From JBBQTU01 sp038213005 (GTDB lineage: Bacteria; Planctomycetota; Phycisphaerae; Tepidisphaerales; Tepidisphaeraceae), in assembly GCA_038213005.1 (NCBI GenBank), contig JBBQTU010000012.1, positions 1-36,139 on the forward strand: a DNA stretch of 36,139 bases, read 5' to 3'. This document shows, piece after piece, positions 24,182 through 33,301 of the stretch. Position 1 is the first letter of the stretch. Each line of letters opens with the position of its first letter. The translations under genes and the position numbers were made by a program. The notes under the pieces were generated by a model. The model was not told where the DNA came from. It made no database searches and saw only the letters and a list, made by a program, of their open reading frames with translations.

Positions 24182-24349
24182 TTGCGGCCCGGCCATCTTG
24201 CCGCGATTGCCCAAATGCTGACAATCGTTTTGGGACAACTCAGCTTGATGATGGCATTGCGGCACGCCGAGCCGTCGCAAGTGAGCCCGATGCTGGCGTT
24301 CAAACTCATCATCCTGGCACCGTTGACCTTGCTTGTACCGCTGGAGTAA
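24182..24349 (+). pseudogene. Remnant of a DMT/EamA-type membrane protein ahead of gluQ
   Basis: A frame ending at 24349 encodes two hydrophobic segments, HLAAIAQMLTIVLGQLSLMM and MLAFKLIILAPLTLLVPLE, joined by HAEPSQVSP. This matches the end of one helix and start of the next in drug/metabolite-type transporters ('..EaS.v.Pl...kl+..'). Only about 55 residues remain and no start or upstream part is seen; ATG 24215 would give 44 residues. Its last codons (CTG GAG TAA) contain the GGAG ribosome site of gluQ. Either a decayed gene or a tiny two-helix protein. Confidence 0.35.
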
Positions 24350-24355
24350 GCCCGC

Positions 24356-25354
24356 ATGACAGGACCAGCGCCACACATCACGCGCCTCGCGCCCTCCCCT
24401 ACCGGAGCCCTGCATCTGGGCAACGCCAGGACCTTTTTGGTCAACTGGCTGATGGCACGGCAGCATGGGTGGCGAATCCTTCTGCGGATTGAGGATCTGG
24501 ACGGCCCACGCATCAAGCGCCACGCCGATCAGCAGCTCATCGACGATCTCCGCTGGCTGGGGATCGACTGGGATGACGGGCCGGTCTATCAGTCGACTCG
24601 TCGCCCCGCTTACGATGCTGCTGTCGAGCAACTCCTGGCCGCTGGTCTGGCTTATCCGTGTGTCTGCTCGCGGAAGGAAGTTGACATGGCCGCCAGCGCG
24701 CCTCATGCCGAGGATGGGTCGGCCGTCTATCCCGGCACCTGTCGCGGCCGATTCGCGACGGTCGCCGAGGCACTGGCCGCAACCGGCCGGATGCCCGCCA
24801 TCCGCTTTCGAGTCGATACGCCCGAATTGACCTTTGACGACGGCTTTGCCGCGGCCGATCGCTGGCAGGCCAGTGGCGACCTCGCGTCAGCGACTGGGAG
24901 CTATCGTCACATCTGCTGGCCAGCAAGTCAGTTGGGCGACTTTGTTATCCGCAAGAGCGACGGCGCCGCAGCCTATCAACTGGCGGTCGTCGTCGACGAC
25001 GGGGCCGGCGGCGTCACCGACATCGTACGCGGCGATGACCTGCTGGATTCCACGCCGCGGCAGATCATGCTGTATCGCGCCTTGAGGCTGGACGAGCATG
25101 TCCCGCGCTACTGGCATCTGCCCCTGGTGATTGGTGAGGATGGCCGACGCCTGGCCAAGCGGCACGGCGACACGCGCCTGGCAACCTATCGCGAGGCCGG
25201 AGTGACGGCCGGCGAGATTCTCACGCTCCTGGCTCGATGGTCCGGCATGTCATCGCCTGCTCCAATCCGCTCCGCGGCCGACCTGGTGGGCCAATTCGAC
25301 CTCATTCGCATGTCTCACAGCCCCATCGTCTTCGCGCCCGCCGATTTGCGGTAA
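24356..25354 (+). CDS. gluQ: Glutamyl-Q tRNA(Asp) synthetase
   Basis: This 332-residue truncated GluRS paralogue attaches glutamate to queuosine at position 34 of tRNA-Asp. It has the Rossmann domain of GluRS and lacks the anticodon-binding domain. The HIGH-like box is RLAPSPTGALHLGN (H20) and the KMSKS-like box is RRLAKRHGDTRL. The zinc site follows the GluQRS pattern C-x-C...Y-x3-C (YPCVCSRKE, then YPGTCRGRF). ATG 24356 has GGAG nine bases before, within the stop region of the preceding remnant. A second putative queuosine-modifying enzyme lies at 17626-18702. Confidence 0.94.
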   Translation: MTGPAPHITRLAPSPTGALHLGNARTFLVNWLMARQHGWRILLRIEDLDGPRIKRHADQQLIDDLRWLGIDWDDGPVYQSTRRPAYDAAVEQLLAAGLAYPCVCSRKEVDMAASAPHAEDGSAVYPGTCRGRFATVAEALAATGRMPAIRFRVDTPELTFDDGFAAADRWQASGDLASATGSYRHICWPASQLGDFVIRKSDGAAAYQLAVVVDDGAGGVTDIVRGDDLLDSTPRQIMLYRALRLDEHVPRYWHLPLVIGEDGRRLAKRHGDTRLATYREAGVTAGEILTLLARWSGMSSPAPIRSAADLVGQFDLIRMSHSPIVFAPADLR

Positions 25355-25391
25355 TGGCGCGAGTCGACGGCGCTTCGCAAAGTCCGCTTTA

Positions 25392-25461
25392 CCACGAAGC
25401 GACGAAGTAACGAAGGGAGGCATAACCCCTGGTGATTCTTCGTTGCTTCGTCGCTTCGTGG
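25392..25461. repeat. Large palindromic repeat (REP/MITE-like)
   Basis: Left arm 25392-25415 and right arm 25438-25461 are 24 bases each and complementary except at one position, with a 22-base loop. Each arm is itself three 8-base units of the form NNACGAAG (CCACGAAG, CGACGAAG, TAACGAAG). It lies between gluQ and lpxK, and the longest lpxK frame would run into its right arm. It resembles dispersed CACGAAG-type intergenic elements; no transposase is nearby. Confidence 0.8.
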
Positions 25462-25475
25462 TGAAAAGTGCGGTC

Positions 25476-26573
25476 ATGTTGTTACGATGGCGAGCAATGG
25501 CTTGCGGCGAAGAGCGATATCTGAAGATCATCAGCGGCGAGTCCAGGGGGCTTGGCGCTTCGATCACGCGCGGAGTGCTGGCGCTGGCCGAAGTGCCCTA
25601 CCGCTGCGTGATGGCCGCACGCAATGGGCTCTACGATGCCGGCATCTTCCGCTCATCTGACCTAGGCCGGCCCACCATTAGCGTCGGCAACATCACTGCT
25701 GGCGGGACGGGCAAGACGCCGGTGGTGAAGTGGCTGGCTTCACATCTTGCAACCGCCGGGCGGCATCCGGCCACCCTGCTGCGCGGCTACCGCAAGACCG
25801 ATGCAGGCATGAGCGACGAAGCCCGCCTGCTGGCTGACGCCCTGCCGGGTGTCGCCGTGATTGCCAATCCGGATCGCATCGCGGGTGCGGCACAGGCCCT
25901 GACGCAGTACCCTGCCACAGACTCCTTCATACTCGACGATGGCATGCAGCATCGTCGGGCCATGCGAAACTTCGAACTGGTGTTGATCCACGCCGCCAAT
26001 CCCTTCGGCTTCGGTCATGTTCATCCGCGCGGGCTGCTTCGTGAGCCGATGTCGGGACTGGCTCGCGCTGATGCAATCCTGCTCACCCACGCCTCGGAGA
26101 TCAGCCCCGATTTGGCGCTTCTCCTGCAGGAGACGATCAAGCGATACACCCCTGCCCCCATCTTCCACGCCGACCATGTGAACACGCATCTCCTGGCGGC
26201 CGCGCCCAGCGCGGGACGGGTGCCGATGGAGGTGCTCGAGCAGAAGCGATTTGTGGCCTTCGCCGGTATCGGCCGGCCGGACAGTCTGGAGCGGTCACTC
26301 TCGCGTCTGGGCGGCACCTTCGCCGCCTTCGAGCGTTTTGCCGACCACCATGCCTACACCTCCGCCGACCTCGATCATCTGGCGGCCGTCTGCAAAGAGC
26401 ATCATGCCGAGTTGCTGGTCACCACCGAGAAGGACTGGGTAAAGCTGCAGAGACTGGATCGCCCCGCCGCCCTACCGCCGATCCTGCGTCTGGAACTGGC
26501 GATCGCGTTCTGGGAAAACGAGGAGCAGGCTCTTTTGGGTCTGATCCTGCGGAAACTGTCCGGAAACTCATAA
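25476..26573 (+). CDS. lpxK: Tetraacyldisaccharide 4'-kinase
   Basis: This 365-residue inner-membrane kinase phosphorylates the 4' position of the lipid A disaccharide precursor. The P-loop is SVGNITAGGTGKTP, with the conserved RGYRKT, ILDDGMQHRR and LVTTEKDWVKL boxes downstream. Starts at 25476 or 25497 (MACGEERYLKIISGESRG) are both possible; neither has a good Shine-Dalgarno, and the longer frame to 25443 lies in the repeat and is rejected. Its presence supports an LPS-type outer membrane, in line with the TolC gene further right. It stands alone here, without other lpx genes. Confidence 0.93.
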   Translation: MLLRWRAMACGEERYLKIISGESRGLGASITRGVLALAEVPYRCVMAARNGLYDAGIFRSSDLGRPTISVGNITAGGTGKTPVVKWLASHLATAGRHPATLLRGYRKTDAGMSDEARLLADALPGVAVIANPDRIAGAAQALTQYPATDSFILDDGMQHRRAMRNFELVLIHAANPFGFGHVHPRGLLREPMSGLARADAILLTHASEISPDLALLLQETIKRYTPAPIFHADHVNTHLLAAAPSAGRVPMEVLEQKRFVAFAGIGRPDSLERSLSRLGGTFAAFERFADHHAYTSADLDHLAAVCKEHHAELLVTTEKDWVKLQRLDRPAALPPILRLELAIAFWENEEQALLGLILRKLSGNS

Positions 26574-26717
26574 TCGCTCCCCGCCGCCTCCCGCAGTTGG
26601 CAGGCAGATCGCTCAAGATGGATCCGAGCAATCCCGACGCACCCTACCCATGAACGGCTCTTCGGATCGTGTGCTCCGTGCCCTCAAGCGGCCTGCTGGG
26701 AGCGGGTGGTGACATTC

Positions 26718-29700
26718 CTACGCATCGACCGGTTCCATGGCCTCGTCGAGTTTCGCCTCGGTCTTGGGCTCCAGCGCGCCCTTGGTCGCCAGCAGGTGGC
26801 GCTGCATCCACTCGGAGAGCGGGTCGAGCAGCGAGTAGACCACCGGGACCACCAGCAGCGTCAGGAACGTGGAACTGATCAGGCCTCCGATGATGGCGAC
26901 CGCCATGGGCTGGCGGCTTTCAGATCCTTCGCCGGTGCCGATGGCCGTGGGGAGCATGCCGAAGATCATGGCGAAGGTGGTCATCAGGATCGGGCGCAGC
27001 CGGACTGGGCCGGCTTTTCGCATCGCCTCGTCGCGTTCCATGCCGTCGCGATGGCGCAGGGTGTTGGCGTAATCGATCAGCAGGATGGCGTTCTTGGTGA
27101 CCAGACCCAGGAGAAAGATGAACGCCATGAAGGTCATGATGTTGATGGTCTGGCGGAAGATCAGGAGGCCCAGCATGGCGCCGACGAATGCCAGAGGCAA
27201 CGAAAGCATGATGGTGAAGGGGTGAATGGCCGACTCGAACTGCGAAGCCAGCACCATGTAGATTACTATCACCGAAAGGAGCATGGTGAACATCAGGTTG
27301 CCGAAGGACTCGGCCATGATCTCGCTCTCCCCCGTCCAGGAGGTAGTGTAGCCGGCGGGAATACTGATGCCCTTGGCCATCTCATTGACCTCCGTGACGG
27401 CGTCGCTCAGGGCCTTGGACACGTCGAGGTTGGCCAGGATGGTGATCTGACGCTGGCGGTTGAAACGGTTGATCTCGACCGGCACACTGGTGGAACTGGT
27501 CACCGCAATGGTGCGCAGTTCGGCGGTGCCGCCGGTCTGGGTGGGGATCTGGAGGTCCAGGATGTGGGCGGCATCGTTGCGGCCGGATTCCAGCAGCCGT
27601 ACGGCGATGTCGTAGCGATCCTTGCCGTCGCGGTATTTCCCGATATCCGCGCCGCCGATAGCAGCGCGGATCGTGTCGGCGACGTCCATGGGGGACACCC
27701 CGGCCTGGGCGGCACGCTCGCGGTTGAGATAGATGCTCTCCTCGGGCCGGCCGGTTTCATAGGTGGTGTCCAGATCCTTGTAGCCGCCCTTGGCGCGCAT
27801 CTTGCCCAGCATCTGCTGGGAGAGGCCATCGAGCGTCACCAGATCAGGGCCGGTGAGTTCAAACTGAATGGTGGCGGATTTCATGCCTGCGGAGTTCCCA
27901 ACGGCATCGAAATTCTGAACACCCGAGGCAACGAGGTTGGGTTCACCATTTCTCAGGGTCTCCAGTTCGGTGCGCAGCAGGTCCATTACCTGCCGCTGTG
28001 AGCGCATGCCGCGAGACTGACGGTCGGGCTTGTCCAGCAGACGCACGTAGATCGAGCCGGTGTTGACCTTGTCGCCGCCGGCCACGCTGACGGTATAGCG
28101 CACCTCGGGAACCTGTTTGACGACATGCTGGAGCTTGTCCAGCACCTCTCGGGTGCTGGCGAGCGACGAGCCGAGCTTGGCGCGCATGGTGACGGTGAAC
28201 TCGGCGCGGTCCTCTTCCGGCTGGAACTCGCTTTTGACAAACCGGCCCAGACTCATGCTGGCGACGAAGCCGATGACCGCGATGGTGACGACCAGGGCGC
28301 GGTGCCCGAGGCACCAGCCCAATATGCCTTCATACACGCGCTCCATGGCGAAGAATGACTGTTCCAAAAAGCGGAACACCGGGTTCTGGTGCGTCTGCTT
28401 TTTCAGCAGGCGGCTGGAGAGCATGGGGTCGAGCGTGAACGAAACCAACATGGAAATCATCACCGCGAAGGCGATGGTCATGCCGAAGGGAAGGAAGAAG
28501 CGGCCGACGATACCCTCGGTATAGGCCGTGGGTAGAAAGACCGCGACGACCGAGAGCGTGGTCGCCAGGACGGCCAGGCCGATTTCCTTGGTGGCGAAGT
28601 CGGCGGCAAAGGCTGCGGACTTGCCCAGTTGCACGTGGCGCATAATGTTTTCCTGCACCACGATCGCGTCATCGATTAGCAGGCCGATGGCGAGCTGCAG
28701 GGCCATCAGCGTCATCATGTTGATGGTAAAGCCGGCCGCCGACAGCATCATGAAGGTGGCCATAATGCTGGCCGGAAGCACCATCGCGCTGATGAAGGTG
28801 GAGCGGAAGTTCAGCAGGAAGATCATGACCGTGAAGACCGCCAGCCCGCCGCCGATGATCAGGTGGTGATAAACCTGGTTGACCGATTGGCGGACATAGA
28901 CGGACATGTCGGTGGCAACTTGCAGATCGATCTGGCGTTCGGACAACTTCGCGGCGAGCTTCTTAACCTCAGCCTTGACGTCATCGGCGACCTGGACCAT
29001 GTTGCTGCCGGATTGCCGCTGCACGTCCAGCGTGATGCAGGGCTTGCCGTCGATCTGGGCGTACGAACGCTGCTCCTCCAGCCCGTCTTCGGCGTGGCCA
29101 ACGTCTTTCAGGCGAATGACCGATCCGCCTGCGTGGGAGAGAATAAGCTCATCCAATTCAGCGGCGGAACGGAACTCCGCCTTCACTCGCGAGACCAGTT
29201 CCTGACGCCCATCCTCGATACGTCCACCGGGCAACTCAACGTGCTGCGCGGCGAGGGCAGTCCTGACGTCGCGGACGGTCAGGCTGTGCTGCTTCATCAG
29301 CCCAGCATCCAGCCACAGCCACATCTTGCGGTCTCGGCCACCGTTGATCTTGATCGCGCCCACGTTCTTGACGCGCTGGAGACGCTCGCGGATTTCCTTG
29401 TCGGCGGCTTGATACAGTTCCTTGTCGCCCAGGTCGCCCGACAGGACCAGGGACATGATCGGCGCGGCATCCAGGTCAACCTTCTGGATGACTGGGTCTT
29501 CCACGTCAGTGGGCAACTGGGCACGAACGCTGTTGACCTTCTGCTGAACTTCCTGATAGGCGACGTCGACGTTCTTGTCGAGCTGAAACTCAATCACGAC
29601 GACCGAGACGCCCTCCCTGCTCGTGCTCTGGAGCTTCTTGATGCTGGAGATGGTATTGACGGCCTCTTCAATGGGGTCCGAGACGCGAGTCTCGATGGTC

Positions 29701-29870
29701 TCGGGGTCAGAGCCCTGTAGCACCGTTGTCACGGTGACGATGGGGAAGTCCACCTTGGGGAACAACTCCACCGGGAGCCCGCGAAGCGAGACCCACCCGA
29801 ACACCAGCAGGGAGAGGATCACCATCGAGGTGAACACCGGACGTTTGATGGCGATTGTGGAAATGAACAT
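26718..29870 (-). CDS. RND efflux transporter, HAE1/AcrB type
   Basis: This 1050-residue inner-membrane proton-driven pump is full length for the family. It begins with the standard RND opening (FISTIAIKRPVFTSMVILSLLVFG), has the two large periplasmic loops, and keeps the TM4 proton-relay pair of aspartates (LAIGLLIDDAIVVQENIMRH). The second half repeats the plan (GSESRQPMAVAIIGGL near the end). The aspartate pair and overall sequence fit multidrug (HAE1) rather than heavy-metal pumps. It is last in a tetR-tolC-MFP-RND operon, 97 bp after the MFP gene; that gap carries an inverted repeat. GGTGA precedes the ATG. Confidence 0.95.
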   Translation of the reverse strand: MFISTIAIKRPVFTSMVILSLLVFGWVSLRGLPVELFPKVDFPIVTVTTVLQGSDPETIETRVSDPIEEAVNTISSIKKLQSTSREGVSVVVIEFQLDKNVDVAYQEVQQKVNSVRAQLPTDVEDPVIQKVDLDAAPIMSLVLSGDLGDKELYQAADKEIRERLQRVKNVGAIKINGGRDRKMWLWLDAGLMKQHSLTVRDVRTALAAQHVELPGGRIEDGRQELVSRVKAEFRSAAELDELILSHAGGSVIRLKDVGHAEDGLEEQRSYAQIDGKPCITLDVQRQSGSNMVQVADDVKAEVKKLAAKLSERQIDLQVATDMSVYVRQSVNQVYHHLIIGGGLAVFTVMIFLLNFRSTFISAMVLPASIMATFMMLSAAGFTINMMTLMALQLAIGLLIDDAIVVQENIMRHVQLGKSAAFAADFATKEIGLAVLATTLSVVAVFLPTAYTEGIVGRFFLPFGMTIAFAVMISMLVSFTLDPMLSSRLLKKQTHQNPVFRFLEQSFFAMERVYEGILGWCLGHRALVVTIAVIGFVASMSLGRFVKSEFQPEEDRAEFTVTMRAKLGSSLASTREVLDKLQHVVKQVPEVRYTVSVAGGDKVNTGSIYVRLLDKPDRQSRGMRSQRQVMDLLRTELETLRNGEPNLVASGVQNFDAVGNSAGMKSATIQFELTGPDLVTLDGLSQQMLGKMRAKGGYKDLDTTYETGRPEESIYLNRERAAQAGVSPMDVADTIRAAIGGADIGKYRDGKDRYDIAVRLLESGRNDAAHILDLQIPTQTGGTAELRTIAVTSSTSVPVEINRFNRQRQITILANLDVSKALSDAVTEVNEMAKGISIPAGYTTSWTGESEIMAESFGNLMFTMLLSVIVIYMVLASQFESAIHPFTIMLSLPLAFVGAMLGLLIFRQTINIMTFMAFIFLLGLVTKNAILLIDYANTLRHRDGMERDEAMRKAGPVRLRPILMTTFAMIFGMLPTAIGTGEGSESRQPMAVAIIGGLISSTFLTLLVVPVVYSLLDPLSEWMQRHLLATKGALEPKTEAKLDEAMEPVDA

Positions 29871-29895
29871 GCTTCACCAATTCAAAGTTAATGCA

Positions 29896-29969
29896 GAATT
29901 CAGAATTCGAAAAAGGAGACACCGTGCCTGCTTCAGGATTCTGTGGTTCGCGCTGTCGGTTCTGAATTC
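29896..29969. repeat. EcoRI-like iterated/inverted repeat inside the efflux operon
   Basis: GAATTCAGAA (29896-29905) and TTCTGAATTC (29960-29969) are exact 10-base complements, 54 bases apart. The left arm is continued by a second GAATTC unit (29903-29908) and preceded by ATGCAGAATTC. The right arm overlaps the MFP stop codon. In the mRNA this could form a stem between the MFP and RND genes. Confidence 0.5.
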
Positions 29970-31197
29970 ATTCCACCACCGTGCCTTCCTTAACGGTTTC
30001 GGAGGAGCCGAAGAACACCTTCTGGCCGGCCGACAGACCCTGGTTGATCACAACGTTCTCTGTCAGACGATCGCCGATCTGGACTTCCTGCCGGCGGAGT
30101 TTGCCCTTGTCGGCGACAAACACGTATTGTTTGCCGCCATCCCGCACCACAGCACGTTCGGGAATCAGGACGCCGCGGCGGTCGCCGCCAAGCGATACGC
30201 TGGCTGAGACAAAGGCGCCGGGGACCAGTTGATCCTTCTTTTCCGCGGGAACCGGCACGCGGATCGTGAACAGGCCGCTGGTGGTTTCAATGGAAGTCAC
30301 CACCCGGGCGATGGGGAGCTTCAGTTCGGACTTCAGTAGCGGCGAGCGAATGACGGTGGGCGTCACGCCCGGTTCAATGGCGGGCATGTATGCCTCGGGA
30401 AGCCGCAACTCGATCTCGATTTCATCGTCGCCGATCAGTTCGATTACGGCGTTGCCCATGCTGCCGTTGATGTAGTCGCCGACGCCCTTGGCCCGCGAGG
30501 TGATCACGCCATTGAACGGAGCTTTGACCGTGGCATCGCGGAGATCGTCCTGGGCGGCGTTAACCGCAGCCTGGGCCTGGGCGACCTGGGCCTCGGCCAT
30601 GGCGGTCTCGGTGGGCGTCGGCCCGTTGTTGGCCTCTCGCAGCCTTGCCGCGGCGGCATCCCTGATCCATCGCGTGGCCGCGGCATCGGTCTGGGCCTCC
30701 TCAAGCCGGCGCAAGGGCAGGGTCTTCTCAACCTCTACCAGACGCTTGTAGCGTTCCAGCTCCCGCTCCTTATCGGTCAGGCGGGCATCGAGTTCGGCGA
30801 TGGCGGCCTTAAGCTGCGCAACCCTCTCCTCGCGAGGCGCTGCCTTGAGATTGGCCAGGTTGGCCTTGGCCAGCGTCAGCGACGCCTCTGCTCCCGCAAG
30901 GGCATGTTTCATCGTGGTTTCGTCCAGGCGGAAGAGCGTCTGGCCCTTCTTGACGCGCATTCCGGCATCCAGGGACTTGCCGGCGTCGTCCTTGCCAAAC
31001 TCGGCCAGAATACCGCTGACGCGAGGGGAGACCCGGGCAGCGCTGACGGCTATGGCCCGTCCCGTGATGGTCACCTCGGCAGGAACCATCGGCTGGGCGG
31101 TCGCCGAACCGATGGCGCCGGCACCAGTCTCGGCCGCCATCGCGCAGGCGGCCGGGACGAACAAGAATGCGAGAATGGACTTCAGAGCAGTTTTCAT
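29968..31197 (-). CDS. Periplasmic adaptor (membrane fusion protein) of the RND pump
   Basis: This 409-residue HlyD/AcrA-family adaptor connects the RND pump to the TolC channel. A signal peptide is visible (LKSILAFLFVPAACAMAAE). The barrel-sandwich/lipoyl half has KKGQTLFRLDE, and the alpha-hairpin is a long coiled region (about 90-210, EERVAQLKAAIAELDARL, AEAQVAQAQAAVNAAQDDL). The second lipoyl half is ATVKAPFNGVITSRAKGVGDYI, and the beta-barrel and membrane-proximal domains follow (GVLIPERAVVRDGGKQYVF). Its ATG overlaps the TolC stop (ATGA), so translation is coupled. Confidence 0.93.
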   Translation of the reverse strand: MKTALKSILAFLFVPAACAMAAETGAGAIGSATAQPMVPAEVTITGRAIAVSAARVSPRVSGILAEFGKDDAGKSLDAGMRVKKGQTLFRLDETTMKHALAGAEASLTLAKANLANLKAAPREERVAQLKAAIAELDARLTDKERELERYKRLVEVEKTLPLRRLEEAQTDAAATRWIRDAAAARLREANNGPTPTETAMAEAQVAQAQAAVNAAQDDLRDATVKAPFNGVITSRAKGVGDYINGSMGNAVIELIGDDEIEIELRLPEAYMPAIEPGVTPTVIRSPLLKSELKLPIARVVTSIETTSGLFTIRVPVPAEKKDQLVPGAFVSASVSLGGDRRGVLIPERAVVRDGGKQYVFVADKGKLRRQEVQIGDRLTENVVINQGLSAGQKVFFGSSETVKEGTVVE

Positions 31198-32660
31198 GGC
31201 TTGATATACCCGTTAAGACTGTCAAGAGTACTGGCCGGCTGCGTGGACGGCTGAGTGGCGGCAATGGCCGTCGGCAACGCTACTGGCAAGACGGCCGCCT
31301 CGAGCTGATACCACGCCACCTGATAGGCGGTCTGCGCCTGGTCGAGCGTCGTCGCCTGTACGGTCAGATTGGCAAGAGCCGTGGCGGCGCCAGCCTCGTC
31401 CTCCAGCCCTTCTCTGTAGAGGCTGATGACGCGCGTGAGCCCGGATCGCCGGGCGCTTTCGACCTGAGCGGCGGCCGAGACGTTGTCCCAGGTGTTGTGC
31501 ACCAGCAGTGCACGAAACTGGACGTCATACAGAACGCCGAGGGAAATCAGCAGCGACTGTTCCTTCTGCACGCCGACGTTCTTCCTGGCTGCCTTGTATC
31601 GCCAGATCGTCGCCCCGCCGTCGAGTAACGACTGGCTGACGGAGATGCCTCCGACGAAGAAACTCTGGTTCACCGCGGCGGAGTCGCTACCCCAGTTGAA
31701 GGCCCCGATGCCGTTGACCTTGGGGAAGAAATCCGTGGCGGCCGACCGTACGGAGTTGGCGGAGATATGCTGCGCCAAGTCCTGAACCGCCAGTTCCGGC
31801 CGGGCGGACAGTGCCTGATCCTCAAAGCCGGCGACCTGCTGGGGCGATGGCGGCTCCGGCAGATTCGGCAACTCAGTATTGGTGGAAAACTCGACGCCAG
31901 GCGAAAGGCTCATCAATTGCGTCAGTGTAAGGTGTGTCTGCTGAACCTGTTGCTGCGCCTGCGACAGCGCCAAGCCGGCCTGCGCGACGGCCGACTCCAC
32001 CAGGGCGGTGTCGGCCTGGACCTGCAGGTTGGCCTGCTCGAGCGACTTGGCCACCCGCAAGACCTGCAGTGATGCATCGTAGGCAACCTGGGCAAGCTTG
32101 GCCTGGCGAACCGCGCCGCCCTGCTGCGCATACGCCACCCGCACATCGCGACGCAGGTCCTGAACGGACTTTGTCAGCAGCAGTACCTGCTGCGCGCGAG
32201 TATCTTTCGCGTTCTTCCAGGTGTAATACGTCAGTCCGTAGTCCAGGATGGGAATCGAGCCGGTGACAGCGAGATGCTGCTGGTTGCGATCGCTGACCTC
32301 CACCGCCCCGCCGCTGCCCTGCTTCTGCAGATTGGCGTTACTGCGATTCGTGTTCGTGTAGACCGCATCTCCCTTGGGCAGAGCGCCCGAGAAGGCGATG
32401 CGCACGTTCTCGTCCTGGATTTTCAGCGCCAGCTTCTTCACGCTGAGTTCGAGGCTGTTGGCGATCGCCAGATCAACACACTGATCCATCGTCAGGGGCG
32501 TGGCCGGCTCGATCTTCGCGTTCTTTGCGCGAATCTTAAGCTGCTCCTGGAACCGCGCGGTCTCCTGATCGCGCTTGACCTCCGGAGCATTGCAGCCCAC
32601 GAGGCTCGCGATCGCCAGCGCCACAGCCGTCAATTGGATTGTTCTGGTACTACTTCCCAT
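31194..32660 (-). CDS. TolC-type outer-membrane efflux lipoprotein
   Basis: The product has 488 residues. The N-terminus is a lipoprotein signal with lipobox LVGC (C23), so the channel is probably lipid-anchored like OprM/CusC. Two long coiled OEP repeats follow: about 55-250 (QCVDLAIANSLELSVKKLALKIQDENV ... LALSQAQQQVQQ) and 270-460 (RPELAVQDLAQHISANSVRSAATDFFPKVNG). The C-terminus is Ala/Thr/Pro-rich. It begins inside the last codons of the tetR gene (11-bp overlap) and ends overlapping the MFP start, so all three are tightly coupled. Confidence 0.92.
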   Translation of the reverse strand: MGSSTRTIQLTAVALAIASLVGCNAPEVKRDQETARFQEQLKIRAKNAKIEPATPLTMDQCVDLAIANSLELSVKKLALKIQDENVRIAFSGALPKGDAVYTNTNRSNANLQKQGSGGAVEVSDRNQQHLAVTGSIPILDYGLTYYTWKNAKDTRAQQVLLLTKSVQDLRRDVRVAYAQQGGAVRQAKLAQVAYDASLQVLRVAKSLEQANLQVQADTALVESAVAQAGLALSQAQQQVQQTHLTLTQLMSLSPGVEFSTNTELPNLPEPPSPQQVAGFEDQALSARPELAVQDLAQHISANSVRSAATDFFPKVNGIGAFNWGSDSAAVNQSFFVGGISVSQSLLDGGATIWRYKAARKNVGVQKEQSLLISLGVLYDVQFRALLVHNTWDNVSAAAQVESARRSGLTRVISLYREGLEDEAGAATALANLTVQATTLDQAQTAYQVAWYQLEAAVLPVALPTAIAATQPSTQPASTLDSLNGYIKP

Positions 32661-33294
32661 CCTTCACACTGCCCTTCAGTCCGCCCGTCAAGAGTCCCCA
32701 GATCGTGCGGAATAGTTCGTCCACGCTCATCTTTGAATCGGGCTTGAGATAATCGTCCACCAGATTGAGGCAGGCGGATTCCATGAAGCCATGAAGCACC
32801 TCTGCGGGGATGTCCCGGCGAATGAGGCCTTGCCGCTGCGCCTGCCGCACAAAGGAAAGCTCGGCCGCCTGGTATTGGGCATGCAGTTCGCGGGCTTCAC
32901 CTTCGATCCGGCACTCCATGCGGCGAAACGGGTTGACCTGAAAGAGGAGGCGGAAAAACTCTTTGTGTTGCCTCATGTAAAGAAGATGCGCCTCGATGCC
33001 CAGACGCAGCTTCTCCAGCGGGTTATCGGTGCCTTGAACGCTCTGGTGCGCCATCCCGAACATCCCACGCGCGTGCCGCCCGACGATCGCGGTAAACAGC
33101 GATTCCTTGTTCTTGAAGTGGAGATAGAAAGTCCCGGCCGCACAACCTGCCGCCGCCGCGATGTCCTGCATCGTCGCGCCGTCGTAGCCCTTCTGGAACA
33201 TCACCTCCTGCGCGGCGTCGAGCATCTGCTCCACGGCGGATTCCTTCAGCCGTTCGCGGAGGGTTGCGGTTTTTCGCTCTTCCACTTGTTCCAT
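32650..33294 (-). CDS. TetR/AcrR-family repressor of the efflux operon
   Basis: The product has 214 residues from ATG 33294; the 15 extra residues of the longer frame would start upstream of the promoter. Helix-turn-helix at about 20-65: AAQEVMFQKGYDGATMQDIAAAAGCAAGTFYLHFKNKESLF, a classic TetR signature. The C-terminal ligand-binding and dimer domain is helical. It is first in the operon and overlaps tolC, an arrangement typical of self-repressing efflux regulators. The promoter places transcription start at or next to the ATG, so the mRNA is nearly leaderless. Confidence 0.93.
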   Translation of the reverse strand: MEQVEERKTATLRERLKESAVEQMLDAAQEVMFQKGYDGATMQDIAAAAGCAAGTFYLHFKNKESLFTAIVGRHARGMFGMAHQSVQGTDNPLEKLRLGIEAHLLYMRQHKEFFRLLFQVNPFRRMECRIEGEARELHAQYQAAELSFVRQAQRQGLIRRDIPAEVLHGFMESACLNLVDDYLKPDSKMSVDELFRTIWGLLTGGLKGSVKDGK

Positions 33295-33301
33295 GCCGGC
33301 A

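Noticed and set aside
26706..28001. 431-codon plus-strand open frame
   Set aside because: Antisense of the RND transporter; His/Asp/Gly-rich shadow composition.
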